The notes beneath the pieces were generated by a model that was not told where the DNA came from, did no database searches, and saw nothing but the letters and a program-made list of their open reading frames with translations. From assembly GCA_002081555.1 (NCBI GenBank), contig MZNV01002747.1:1-64000 (forward strand): 64,000 nt of DNA, given 5' to 3'. The stretch is from Protostelium mycophagum (Eukaryota > Evosea > Variosea > Protosteliida > Protosteliaceae). The position numbers and the translations under genes were made by a program. Below are positions 1 to 12,368 of this stretch, piece by piece; within the stretch, counting starts at the first letter, position 1, and every line of letters starts with the position of its first letter.

Positions 1-1776
1 GTTGTGACGAACAATTGTCTGGCAGCTAATATGCACAGGTCAGCAGTTCTATGTTGTCGGGGTACGATCATTTCAACCTTTTTGATGTTTTTTTGAAGAT
101 TACAGGCCAATTACCAGCCGAGCCGTGATGTTGATCCTATTGCCGACGTGGTCAGTTTGAAGAGAGATCTTCCTCATCTGATCTCGTTGGGCGTCAATAC
201 CATCCGCTGCTACAACATCAACAGCACACTCAACCATGACAATGGAATGAGACTCTTGGAGAAAGCAGGTGAGATTGATGAATCCCAAGAGCCTGTTCAT
301 ACATCAACAGCACACTCAACCATGACATTGGAATGAGACTCTTGGAGAAAGCAGGTGAGATTGATGAATCCCAAGAGCTTCATCAAGATCTGAAGTCTAC
401 AGGTATTTACGTCCTCGTTGACCTTTCCGTCCGCGTTGATCTCTTCCTCGAACCTCCAAGCAAGTGGAATACTGACCTCTACGACACCTACCGTAACAGA
501 TTTCTATTCCTAACAAGTCTCATCTTTTTCAGGTGGAAACATCGACGCCTTCATTGGATACACAAACACTCTTGGCTTCATTGCTGCCGCCGACGCCGTC
601 TCATTTTCCGATGCTTCCACCTCCTCTGCTGCCTTTGTGAAGGCCGCTACTAGAGAGTCAAAGGCTTACATTGCCTCTTTGGGTTCCAAGAAGCCAGTGG
701 GAGTTGCCAACTCCGTGAGCTTTCTCGCACAAGCTTATTTCAATTGTGGAACTCCAGAGACAAGCGCGGACTTTTATGGACTCAACATCTACGGGTTTGA
801 ATTTTGAATTATATCTTCCCGCCTTTTTTGATCGTTGCAGATGTGATGCGAGGTTCAACGCACGGGAATGGACGAATTACAGCATTCCCATAATATTTAC
901 AGAGTATGGTTGTAGAGAACCCAAGCCCCGAGATTATACCCTGGTAATTTTCCCGCCATTTCTCTCGAGACCGCTTTTGAAATGTGTAGGTTGCCACAAT
1001 CTACAGTAGCCCCATGACCAACGCTGTCAGCGGGGGTGAGTCGCATCACCCCGTATCATTTTGACCTTTACAGGTCTTGTCTTTGAATACGGTAATGAAT
1101 TGAGTAGCTACAGTATTGTAGAGGTCATGAACAGCACCTACGCTCGCCCTCTTAACCCCGATTTCAACAACTTTAAAGCTCAAATTGCCAAGATAAACCC
1201 TCCCAAAAGAGATCTGAAGAGTTATTCTCAGAGACTCACACAAGAGGCTTGCCCACCTGTCACGAACCAATGGAGAAGTGCTGCGTCTCCACTTCCTCCC
1301 GTTGCCAACCACACTGCCTGTCATGAGATGTTCCAGCAACTATCCTGCAGGTGAACCACCACAAACAGTTTCACGTTTGTGACATCATGGTGTCGTGATG
1401 ACATCACCTTCACAAGTCTGGAGGCAAAGCCGCTGAGAAAATCTTTCAGCAATCACCTATGAGTGCTCACCATGTTAGGACCACTTCAGAGACAGACTTA
1501 CACGGACTCGAACGGGACGCTGAGATAGTTGTGAAATTGCTCTGCATCAAGCAATCATTCCCGTGCGGAGATATCAACTCCAACAGCATCACCGGAGTTT
1601 ACGGAGCTTGGAGCATGTGTGGACTTGCGGAGAGAGCTTCCTGGGTTTTATCTCTGTACTACAACCGTGCAAAAGTAAATGAAGGTGATATTTGCCGCCA
1701 GTTGACATGTGATGACGTGTACAGGAGACAAAGCTTGTCATTGGTCCAATCTTCCCACGATTATCACCGATGCTAA
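1..1776 (+). CDS. GH72 beta-1,3-glucanosyltransferase-like paralogue, 5' end outside the window, probably catalytically impaired
   Basis: Exons read as about 1-61, 106-268, 403-492, 533-794, 841-943, 990-1035, 1074-1350 and roughly 1479-1776, separated by introns of mostly about 40-50 nt. The product follows the GH72 order: GQQFYVVG, DPIADV, NTIRCYNINSTLNHD, GIYVLVDLS, GYTNTLGFIA, SADFYGLNIYG, the nucleophile block IIFTEYGC, then SSPMTNAVSG and an X8-like Cys-rich segment (AACHxMFQQLSC-like, GVYGAWSMC). GH72 enzymes remodel beta-1,3-glucan at the cell surface. The close paralogue at 56958-59617 reads GFIAGNEV where this copy reads GFIAAADAV, so the acid/base Glu of the GNE motif is missing. 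It also lacks the Ser/Thr linker and C-terminal Cys-rich modules of that paralogue. The reading frame is otherwise kept, so it may be an inactive but expressed protein or a decaying copy. Confidence 0.75.
215..378 (+). repeat. 86-bp-period tandem duplication spanning an exon/intron boundary
   Basis: Positions 215-292 and 301-378 are identical except for one base (CATGACAATGG versus CATGACATTGG). The unit covers the end of a GH72 exon (LNHDNGMRLLEKAG), the splice donor CAG|GTGAG and the start of the intron. There are therefore two identical donors, at 269 and 355, and one acceptor ending at 402. The inferred ancestral intron was 48 nt (355-402). Splicing from the first donor keeps the protein unchanged with a 134-nt intron, whereas using the second donor would add 86 nt and shift the frame. 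Confidence 0.9.
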
Positions 1777-2845
1777 TCCTCTCAAATAGATATATAATAA
1801 ACTGATGTTGCAGTGCCCTCTTCAAGAAAAATTCTACGAAAAATAAGGCAGTCCCTAACACGTTTGAAGCTTCACTACCCAATTTTTCACCAATCACAAA
1901 TCATGTGATCACCAGTTTCTTACTTGCAACAATGTGAGCTGACAACAAGGTCCACATATCTCACACTGACTGACCACCCATCAGAAATTCGAAAGAAGAA
2001 GATCTTCTTCGCAACATCATCAACCCCTTATTTTTTTTCGCAATCATTTTTCGGTTCGTTGTAGAGCGAATCACGTGACCTTTCAGAAAATCAAGAAACG
2101 ACACGTAAAAAGATATCGCGGATGGAGAAAGAGAAGCCCGAACCACAGACAAGAAACACAGGAACAAGGTGAGCCTCCCTCTTTACCTCTATATCTTCCC
2201 CTCTTTTGTGATGATAACAAGATGACGAGTCTTATATATCGTGCTGACAACTAATTTGGCAATAAAAACTGAAACATCCTCTATAAGAAGAAAGACATTG
2301 ATCGAGCCTGATCACTGATAATTCTGTAGGTTATCTGTTAAAGAGGATGTCGGTCTTGAACATGTAAAATAAATGTAATACTGTTAGATCTGATTAATTA
2401 CTTAACACTCCAATCATCTTCCTTCACACAAGAGTGTTGTTCTCAGATCCTGCCGAGTCTAAGCATCATCCCCGAACATTTTATGGATGTAGCTTGTCAC
2501 ATCGAAATCCTCCGTTGATAACAAGAACTTTAGACTCTTTATTTACACCTTCTGCTCGTCATACAACTCCAATGTGGTTCTGATTCTGAACTGATTGTTT
2601 ATGTTTCTGTTCAAGATCATCTGCTTTGTCTCAGAATCATATCGTGATCATGTTTAGAATGCAAGCATTTTTTTGCCTATATGTGCGGTGCACGACATGA
2701 TTGGATCATGCAAGATGATGACAATCGGCACATTTTTCTAATGTTCTTTGTGCATGTTGCAAATTTGTCTGGTGTTTTGTGGCTTAAATCAACATTTTCA
2801 ACACAACAGAGAAACGCAGATACTTGTTGTGTTTCACAAACCGCA
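1777..2845. other. Mostly non-coding stretch between GH72 and the RFTS gene
   Basis: About 1 kb with no ORF that shows a recognisable domain. It holds one weak candidate micro-gene (see 2122-2372). The rest is AT-rich with scattered short direct and inverted words. It probably contains the 3' ends of the flanking convergent genes. Confidence 0.5.
2122..2372 (+). CDS. Possible two-exon micro-gene (about 29 aa)
   Basis: An ATG at 2122 opens a 47-nt exon (MEKEKPEPQTRNTGT) ending in AAG|GTGAGC. A TGTAG acceptor at 2339 would restore the phase and give LSVKEDVGLEHVK followed by TAA at 2370-2372. The implied intron (171 nt) is longer than is typical here and the peptide has no recognisable similarity. 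It may be chance or the start of an unrecognised transcript. Confidence 0.2.
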
Positions 2846-4438
2846 TCATCGACACATTACCTCCGTATCATCCTCGCTCAAGCTTCTTAAAATATTCTGC
2901 CGTTCTTCTTGCAGATGCAACTCCAGCTTGGCAGAGTTTTCAATGTCGCGCGTGAAGATTTTCGGGCAGTAAGGACAAGTCATCACCCCATCTACAGTCG
3001 TTTTTACATTGGCTTTGTAGACGAGCTCCAAGTCTGAACACCCCTCCCGATCTATGGGGTTCATCACGGTAAGAACACGTGAGATGTGACGGTTCTTACC
3101 GTAACCTGGAGATTCGATGAAGAATTCGCCTTGTTTGTACTCTAAAATATTTTTCTTGGAGAATTTTTCGCTTTTTGCAATTTTTTTGTGTGGCGGTTCC
3201 ATGGCAACAGTAGTTTCTCTTGCATTCTGTCTTGTTCAGAATTATCGATGAAATTTCGCCGCAATGTCAGCGAGATTTGTTCTATTTTCGGTGAAATTAT
3301 GAGATTTACCTTCTGTAAATCGACTGGGATTTGTACTTCTGAATGTCTTTTTCTGTTCTGGAAATTCTTTAGAGTTTTTTCCGAATAAAATGCGGTTACC
3401 TGAAGTTTCTTATCGACCTCAGAGAGCGTGACCTTTGACTATTACGTTCAGATTTTTTAATTTGAAAAAGATTATGAAAGAATCATAAAAATATTTCATT
3501 TTAAATGATTTAAAATATCTTTAAAAATTGTAAAAAGAACCTACCAATCCTCTCAAGAATTGTTTTGCATAATCTCCGTCCAGTAATCCCCCGATGTGTT
3601 TTAGAACAAAGTCTTTACACCGCACAATCTCCCTCTCTGATACAGGATTTCTTAGCTTCTCCATCTACAATTGGATTAGTCCTTCTTTCAGGTTCAGTGT
3701 GGCTTTGTTGCAATAAAATCAGCAGACGCCATTCCATCAGACATTCGATTTTTGTGCCACTTCGTTGGACAAATTACACGTTCAAATAATACTTTTGAAA
3801 TTCTTATGTCAATGTTTAGAATCACATTACCTTATCAATGATCGCCTCGTAGGACCTCTTGTGTCCTTGATCCATAGCTGTAATCACCGCTTGACACAAT
3901 CTTGTATTATGAGCTAATGTCTGCCAATGTTCTTCATATTCTTCTGTTGGTTGATCTAATCGATACCAATTCCCATCAGCTCTGGTTGCATTAAATGATC
4001 ATCACTTTTAAAACAATGAATCGAATCATTTTCGTCTTCAAGGAACATACCTCGCCCAGATCTTGACAATTCTCGTGTCATCAATCTCCAGAGCCCATTC
4101 ACTCAAGTTTCCTCTGATCCAGAGTTCTCCTTCTGCGTCTGGTTCGTCTGCCTCTGATATGGTGTAAAGATAATTATGTAGACGAATTGTCCTCACCTGC
4201 GACTGGCACGAGCTTACCGTCTAATACGACGGCTTTAGAGGACCAATCCGTCGTGAGGTCAATCATCTTCCCTCTCATCGTTTGTAAGACAAAATCTCTT
4301 ATGTATCTAGAGGTTGTTGAGCGTCGTGAATCCTTGATCAGATCACCTCAATTTCGAAGAACTTTGTGTGTCCTGCTTACTGTAACGAGCGGGGATCCTC
4401 TTGTCTTCAAGGGCCAATATGGGCTCGTTTTGAGACAT
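2846..4438 (-). CDS. RFTS (DNMT1-RFD-like) domain protein with C-terminal CxxC zinc-finger-like segment
   Basis: The start ATG at 4438 opens MSQNEPILALEDKRIPARY. Exons about 4438-4381, 4346-4197, 4153-4051, 3981-3831 and 3665-3550 join in phase. They contain RYIRDFVLQ, DGKLVPVA, GELWIRGNLSEWALEIDD, VKIWARADGNWYRLDQPTEEY and EHW, which is the layout of the replication-foci targeting domain of DNMT1 (gate strand, then WYRLxxPxxxY). The last large exon (3202-2846) encodes MEPPHKKIAKSEK and a TCPYCPKIF...LELHL pattern resembling a single C2H2-like finger. Small exons between 3550 and 3202 are uncertain. No cytosine methyltransferase motifs (PCQ, ENV) are seen. The role is probably as a chromatin or replication-fork reader; this is inference. 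The RFTS assignment is by pattern only. Confidence 0.65.
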
Positions 4439-5169
4439 CGGATTGAGTCCAGAGTCCAGAGTTTGCCATCCCAGATTTTTGTTTTGGGCACAAATATTGA
4501 GGACACTCCACAAACACCAAAAAAGCGGCATTTTCAGGGAATCCAGCGTTTTGCCGCTGGTGGAACGTCTTAAATCATCTGATCCATATGCATCTTTCTG
4601 GGTGTGAAGATCTTATGTTGTGGTGTTCATGTGCTCATTATTCTTGTGATGATTCGTAAGTCAATCATGAGGAATGGCTGTTGGATTGTCCATTAAATAA
4701 CAGCCTCTAAAATGAAGTCCTCAGCTAGTGAAATCCAATAATGGCCGCGAAATCACAAAAGTCGCCCCGTGAACCGTGCCTCTCATTCCTCAGGGAACGG
4801 CCGTGGATCTGCTTCGTAGTTCCACAAAACTCAAATTAATTATTTAAACACGCTCCTGGTGCCAGAAACCTAGCATTGTCGGCAGCACAACAAGGATGTC
4901 TTCAGCACTCCAGTGGCCTGATTCTTTGTCTTCGAAGTGGATTTTGTGCGCTGGTCTGTGCTTTTTTGGTTGTCATCACTAATCTGAGCACCACCACAAA
5001 CCAGAAAAATATTCACGGCACTTAACGAATCCCTTACCGAGATAATTACCGTGTTTGGAACGATGTCAAATATCTGCAGGAAAAATACTCCACGGATCGG
5101 CTTCGTTGAAACCGAAAGAAAAACCCACCACATTCACAACGCTCATCATCCATCCGACCGTCTAGGAGC
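4439..5169. other. Divergent intergenic region between RFTS gene and first receptor kinase
   Basis: About 730 bp between two genes transcribed away from each other, so it should hold both promoters. I see no convincing coding segment, RNA gene or repeat in it. Confidence 0.6.
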
Positions 5170-8100
5170 ATGATGAGGCTCTCTCTCTTCATCCTCGTCT
5201 GTATTGTGACTATATGTCGATGTGTCAATGTCACGCCAACCAATATCTTCTCGGGTATGTATGATGGATGGTTCATGATGAGGGATGATTGACAACACAC
5301 AGCACTGACATCGAACACTTCGGGCACCACTCTACGTCTGGCACCAGGCTACTATCCGAACATAATACTCAGTGGGGGGAATTGGACCATCTTGCCAGCT
5401 TCTGATCTGACCTTCCCAACCACCTCCATGTTTAATCTGACCATCCAAAATAATGCACAAGTCGGTTTTTATCTTTATCAGCCGTTACTCATCACATATA
5501 TGACGTTACCCACCCCGATGTCTCATATCAACAGGTCACTTTTTTACCTCCATTTGGGATCATTCGTCTCGCAGAGATCAGCGTCCTCAACGGATCTACC
5601 GTCTTGTTTCAGGGCAATATCTTCACGAATTGCAGCGCCGATTACTGCTTGAGCATCAACAACAGCACGGTTACCTCCTCCAACTGCACCTTTCAAAATT
5701 TCAGCCAGGTACTCTCTTCTTTCCCGCCATACAGATCTGACCCCCCACAGGCTGTGGTTTCCCTCGACTCCGTCTACAACGATTATCTGGGCGTGTACAA
5801 AAATTGGATACCCAGAATAATCACGACGACCACAACTGCGATTGTCTATAACAACAAGAACAAGGGCACTACAACGACCAAAACGAACACCGCCTTATTA
5901 GCCGCCTTGGCGTTTTACTCCTCTGGTGGCACGCTTGGACTTAACGGGACGATTTTTTCAAACATCCAGATGGATGCTTTATCGCTGGGTATCATGCTTA
6001 TTGACAGCTCAAACGGTGATTTATTTTTATTATTATTATGTTTAATAAAAAAATTTAAAAAGGGCTTTGGAATGTTTATGTGAGAGATTTTCATTCTGAT
6101 GTGAGTTTTCAGTGAGTTTTACCAACGTGGGGATGTACGGCTGCTCTTCAGCAAACACCGTCTACAACATAAATATCACCGACTCAACGGTCAACTTCTC
6201 CGGCTTCAGCATGACCAATTCTACAACGAGATATCCACTATTTATAGGACAGTTGAGCGATGTAGTCATGTCGAACACGAATTTTCAAGGAAATTTCGGA
6301 CCGATGCTTTTCGACAATAGTGACGTCACTATTGAATACGGTGAGATATCTCGATTCAGGTGGGGATTTTTCTGAGAAATATACAGGAAATTTCGTCGCA
6401 AATCCGGGCGGCGGTATCACAAATACCAACGGGAATCTGACACTTGATTCCGTTTATTTTACAAATCATGCTGTAGCAATTCTACAATTTCAAAAAAGTG
6501 TAGTGTCCATCTACAACAGCACTTTCTCGGAAAATTCCGCAATGCCGATAAATGGAGACCTGTCGTCTTCGGGCAGTCTCGTTGTAAACGGATCGAGCTT
6601 TACGGAAAATACTGCGGGGTCTGCGGATCTGACGGGGGTGATGGGTTTGACAGGGGGGCAAATGTACATCTACAACAGTGAATTTTCGGGTAATACTGGG
6701 TCGAAGGGTGGTTGCATCTACAATCAGGGGGTCAAGGCCGTTGTACAGAATTCAAGGCGAGGAACAAAATGCAAGAGAAAAAAATCTGACTGGTTGTAGT
6801 TTTACGGATAATTCCGGGGATTTTGGCGGAGTTTTTTATGTAATTCCGGGGTCCTCGGCGGGAGATCTTAATATCAGCTCATCTACAATGGCCAATAATT
6901 CTGCCATAGCTGGAGGTCTATTATTATCAATATTTTTTGCAGAATTTTATTTTCCAATATATTTTATTTGTTTATATTTCACTAAAATCCTGAAATATGC
7001 TCAGGTGTAGTTTATGTGGATAATGATAGTAAGGGAACTATTTTTAGAACCAGATTGTACGACAACACTATGACCACAAACTCTGCCTCCGGGAATGGGG
7101 GTTGTATATATTTGTCTGGACCTGCATCTCTCGTTGTAGACGAAGACGTGAGTTTTCCTCGAGATTTCTCTTCGAAATCGTTCTATGGAACTGAAACGTG
7201 AATTACAACTCATTTTGCCAAAATATACAACTCAAAATTATTTTATTTGAAGACTTATCGAAAGTCCAGAGCGCCTTCGGAAACTCCGCTTTGGACTCCG
7301 GTGGCTGGCTCAGGATTGATGGATCTGGCGCGTCAGTTACCGTGAAAAACGTCTCGGTTAGTAATTCTACCGCCGGAAACTCCGGGGGAAGTGTCAGTGT
7401 TTTTGGACAGAGCCACACGGTCACTTTGAGCGGAAACTTTGAGACTGGGACCTCTAAGGTAGATCTACAACGATGTATTTTGATAATTCGTTTTACCTTC
7501 ATTTTTTGTCGTATAACCCCAGAACGAAATTTCTGGGAATTTTCACCCGTTGTAAATGTTTCCAGTTACAAGGGGGGCATTTGAGCATAACAGCCACACA
7601 TACCAATCTCAATTTACAGAATCTGACTCTATACAACGGCAACACCGTCATGAGGGGTCAGTAGTCGCATTGGAATGTGAAGGACTCGTGTCTTTCGCTT
7701 TGTGATGCGGCTCTGCTGCAACTTTGTCAAAGTTATTTTTGTTTAACATATTCGCCCATCATGTGATGACGTGTGATGACGTATTCAGGGGGAGGGATAT
7801 CTGTAGATGCCAATCTACAATCGTTGTACATGTCTTTTTGCAATATCACAGATAATAATTCCGGATTATTTGGGGGAGGTCAGTTTTCTGAATTTCTGAA
7901 TCTACAACGGGATGGAATGTGATGGAAAACTGAATGAAATTTCAGCGATGTATATTGGCTCCAGTGTGCGAAATTTCACCACAAGCGGCAGTTCAATTAT
8001 AACTGGAAACAACGCATACTACGGAGGTATTTTTCCCAGCTTGTTCACATCTACATCGTTGTAGATGCACCGAAAACTACAAAAAATCCAAAATTTAATT

Positions 8101-11100
8101 TTGATAGGTGCCATCTACATCGATAAGAATCTGAATATTCCGGAAATGTTCTTGTCTGGACTAGACGTCTCAAATAATATTGCCCAAATCAACGGAGGTG
8201 GCATAGCTGTTCTCGGAACAAGTGGTCGAATTACACTGCAGAATTGTAGTTTCAACTACAACTCGGCCGCATTAAGAGGGGGCGGGTTTTTCATGAATAC
8301 AACGGTGAGTCTTCTCCCTTTTTCGCTCGGTAACAACCGTGAAAAAGTGCGGTATCTACCGTGTTATCACAGAGGAAAATGAGCCTGAAATTCCCTAGTC
8401 GAATAATTTTCAAGTGAATAATTGTGTGATGAACCAAAACTACGCTGGTTATGGTGCCGCCATTCATTTGGACACCGGATTTAATGCGTCTCAAAGTCTC
8501 GTGATCTCAGGGTCTAACTTCTCCGGAAATTCCGTCGATTTTTTCGGGGGGGCAGTTTCTATTTTTGGAAGGTGATTTTCCCAACAAATTGAAAAATCTT
8601 AAAACAAAAAATTCTTCTCTTCCATCTACAACGATGTAAACGTGTATAGTCCTGCCAAAGTGATGGTTCAAAACTGTTATTATTTTGGCAACCAAGCCTC
8701 AAGCGGAGGTGCCATCTACGTAAAGACTATTTCTGCCACGTCATCGCTTTTCCAAAATGTCACATTCAGCGGAAATTCGGCTCAGGTGATTTTCCTTCAT
8801 CTACAACGAAATTTCCCTGAACTTTCTCAGAAATCTGGAGGAGCCGTGGCTTTACAGCCCACAGTGAGTTTTCATTTCTCCGAAAATTCTGATCTATTTT
8901 TAGGCACAAATGTCAATCAATTTTGAGAACTGTATACTCTCGGGGAACTCTGCGTCATCTGATGGGGGTTCTCTGTACATGAATGGAGCTGTGACATATG
9001 TCACCATGCAACGGAATAGTTTGGTCTACAACTCCGTCGGGGGTTCGAGCTCTGGCGGCGCCATTTCTTTTGAGGGGTCGAGTGAGTGTTTACAGCGTTG
9101 TAGTGGCTGAAATATTTCAGGTGCAAGATTACCAAGTTTTGTGTCAGGCAACAATAATTTTCAATTCAACAAGGCTCCATTCGGGAACGGCGGCTCCATC
9201 AATTTTCAAGGAAATTTCTCCACCATTTCCTTCTACAACGATACCCATTCTGGGAACACCGCCTCCATCGGTGGATCGATAAGCGTTGTAGATGCGGTTG
9301 TAAATAGCGTCAATTTGACCCTCGGTAATTATAGCACCAACAGCCTCAACCCGAGGGGACAGCAGATGGGTGGTGCTCTGTACATCTCCGCGTCTACAAA
9401 TCTCACCGTCTCAAAAATTGTGGCCGGGGGTAACACCGGACTCTTGGGATCGATATTTTACATCGATAGTAATGTGCAGAACACGGTCATAGATCAAGGA
9501 AATTTCACTGGAAATTCTGGGAAGCAAGGGGGGCTATTTTTAGGCTCAATGCAGTGCCAGGCAAGTCGGTCAACTGAACTATTTTTAAAATTCAAACAGA
9601 TCACCGGGTCCAATTTTGGCGGGAACAACGGCGACTACGGAGCGGCTGTCATGATATCTAATTCTGTGCAATATAAAATCAAATCTTCGTCGTTCTACAA
9701 CACCAGCGGAAACGCCATCTACATCGGTAGCGGTTCGACCGGAGGTAAATTTTATTTTAGACATATTCCTGTAAAACTCATAGAAATTCCACAGAAATCT
9801 CAAGCTGTGGTTTCTATGGCAACCAAATCAACACCATGACGAACGATATATTAGAAGGTGCCTGTGTCTCCTCTGATGGTGGGAGCCTGTCAGTCTACAA
9901 CTCCACCTTTAGTAAAAATTCCGCCGTAACCGCCGGTGCCATTTACTTCCAGAATATCGCAGGTGAGATTCGAGGATCTTTCGTGGAAATTTACTGGAAA
10001 TTTCAGGGTCGAAGAGGGCGGAAGCCGCAACTTTGTCCGTCTACAACTCGTCATTCACTCAAAATTCGGCTTCGAGCATTGGAGGTAAAAATATCATCTA
10101 CGATATCTCAAAATATTTCCAATCACGTTAGTTAACGTGACGGAACGCGTTCCCTTACCGTGTACCTGAACATCTCGTTGTAGATTGAGATTGAATCTTT
10201 CAGGTTCTATTTACGCATTCAATAACGGCCAGCCCAACAACGTCATCATCAATGGTAACAATTTCTTGGAAAATTCTGCCCCCAGAGGAGGGGCCACTGC
10301 ATACAACGGCAGTGCCACTATGAGCAAAAATAACTTCCAGAATGACCAGAGCACCTCTGGCTCTGCAGTCTTCATGGATGGCAGCGGAACAGTGAGTGAA
10401 AATTCGTTGAAAATTCCTTGAAATTTCGTTGAAAGTTCTAGGTGAGGAGTCAGGACAATCAATATCATTCAGATAATTTTGCCTTTGGACAAGGATATGA
10501 CGTGGTCATTAACAGCCAAGACGAAATTTCTCCGCAAATTTCTTGTGCTTCTGGAACCGGAAAAATAAGTTCTTCCGGTCGCGCTTACTGCGATTTATCA
10601 TGGTGAGTTGTAGATGAGTGAATCTTCACTGAAAAATCCAAGTGTCTCTGGCTGCACACCGCTATACATCATCATTGTCCCCGTTGTAGTTGGGACCATA
10701 TTTTTGGTCCTGGTGATCGTTGTGGTCGTTTTATTGTACAGAAGACAACAGCAAAAACGTCGACAAAATGAGCGGGAGTTTGAGATGCAAGCTCTTTTCG
10801 ACAAGAACGCACTCACCGACGTCACCATGGGCGAAGGTGAAATTTCCCGGAAATTTCACACCTCGATGTCGACGTCGACTGATACGTACAGTGATTGGAA
10901 CAGGAAATTTCGGTGAAGTGAGAAAGGGGGAATGGCAGCAGGTCAGCGTCGCCTTGAAAGGCATGCTCGCCACAAATCCCTCAGAGTTGGAGAAATTCAA
11001 ATCTGAAGTCAAACTAGTCTGGTACGTGAAATCTCCGTGAGATTTCGCGGATGGAATTAGAAAGAATTGATTTTGGGCAGTAATTTGAATCATCCGAATA

Positions 11101-12368
11101 TTGTGAGATTTTTCGGAATTTATGCCGGACCCGAACAGACCTATATGGTACTATCATGTTTCACTCAAGACATCTTCTCATGACATCTCAGGTCTTAGAA
11201 TACGCAGAGAGAGGCTCACTCGACAAGTACGAAAATATTCACGTCTCTTTCCTCGACTTTTCACTGAATTTTCCGGTCAAATGTCAAAGAAAATTCGCTG
11301 AAAAGTCTAGGTACTTGAGAGGAATCAAGGATGAAGAGCTTCTGACAGATCTTGATATCGTTGGCATGGTATTTGATATCGTGAAGGGGATGACGTATAT
11401 CCATTCTAAAAATATCATACACAGGTATGATATCATAATTTTTCCGGTCAGAGTCATGACGCTTTTACAGAGATATCGCGTGTAGGAATATGTTGTTGAG
11501 TGCTGGCAACCAAGTCAAGGTGAGGCTCGTTGTAGATGAACAATAAATTCCAAATCAGAATCCTTGAATTTCGGCAACGCGGCAGAGCTGCAATAACACC
11601 GACACTTGTAACAGTTGCATCTACAACATTGTAGTAAAGCTCAAGACTTTGTAGGTTTCTGATTTTGGTCTCAGTAGAGAGACCAACGCATATGAAGCTA
11701 AGAGCAAAGAGATACCCTACAAATGGACTGCGCCTGAAGTCATCAAACACCAAGTCAGCAGCAGACAGTCTGACGTCTGGTCTTTCGGTGTCTGTGCGTG
11801 GTGAGTTCCATCTACAACGCATCAAAGTGTCATTCTGACGTTTTACAGGGAGGTGTTTTCCATGGGAGCTGGTGAGTTTTGGCGGGAAAACAATATTCGC
11901 TTCGTTGTAGATTGACCTTTTCAGTGCCTTTTCCGATGATGACAAACAGACAAGCTGTCGAATATGTAGAGGCAGGAAATAGATTGGAAAAACCAAACAG
12001 GTAATGTTTGTGGATTATTGCTGGCTCGCAGGCTGTGAGGCAGTCAATGTACTCGAGTCTAACACGTTGTAGATGCCCTCCAGACGTCTGGGAGATCATC
12101 TTGATGTGCTGGCGAAGAGAACCCAGCAACAGACCTTCTTTCAGTACCATTTACCAAGACATGAACAACAAATACGGGCAGATGTTGGGCGAAATCCAAA
12201 CAAGAGCGAGCATGATGAATCATAACCACATCAACCCAATGGCGGTGAGTGTAACTTTTGAACGTTCCGCGGAGATTTCAAATTGACTGGTTGTAGTCGT
12301 ACCAAAATCTGGAAAACGAGTACGCGTTCTCTCCAGCAGCAAATCCACACTATAATTCAACCGTGTAG
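5170..12368 (+). CDS. Receptor tyrosine kinase with Pmp-like beta-helix ectodomain
   Basis: The start at 5170 (MMRLSLFILVCIVTI) is a signal peptide. From about 5300 to 10590 many short exons encode imperfect repeats of the FxxNxA / GGA(I/V)Y type (ENSAPRGGA, NNIAQINGGG, GNQASSGGAIY). These are the signature of right-handed beta-helix, polymorphic-membrane-protein-like ectodomains, and they carry many N-glycosylation sequons. A hydrophobic segment lies at about 10655-10740 (PVVVGTIFLVLVIVVVVLLY), followed by basic residues. The kinase domain follows: P-loop GTGNFGEV (about 10897-10920), VALK, EVKL, HPNIVRF, HRDIACRN (split by intron 11425-11470), SDFGLSRE (about 11655), KWTAPEV, SDVWSFGV and CWRREPSNRPSF. 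HRDxAxRN plus WTAPE is the tyrosine-kinase pattern. The reading ends in HYNSTV and TAG. It is predicted to sense an extracellular or surface ligand and phosphorylate tyrosines. All catalytic residues look intact. Confidence 0.85.

Noticed and set aside
2846-4438. Full DNA methyltransferase 1
   Set aside because: Only the RFTS-like region is present; none of the catalytic motifs appears within the gene or its flanks.
5170-10590. Possible bacterial autotransporter or contamination, because of Pmp-like repeats
   Set aside because: The repeats are interrupted by many spliceosomal introns and continue into a transmembrane helix and a eukaryotic tyrosine kinase.
11454-12150. Minus-strand ORFs of 180 and 106 codons
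   Set aside because: They are antisense shadows of the receptor kinase catalytic exons, which carry the expected HRD, DFG and APE motifs in order.
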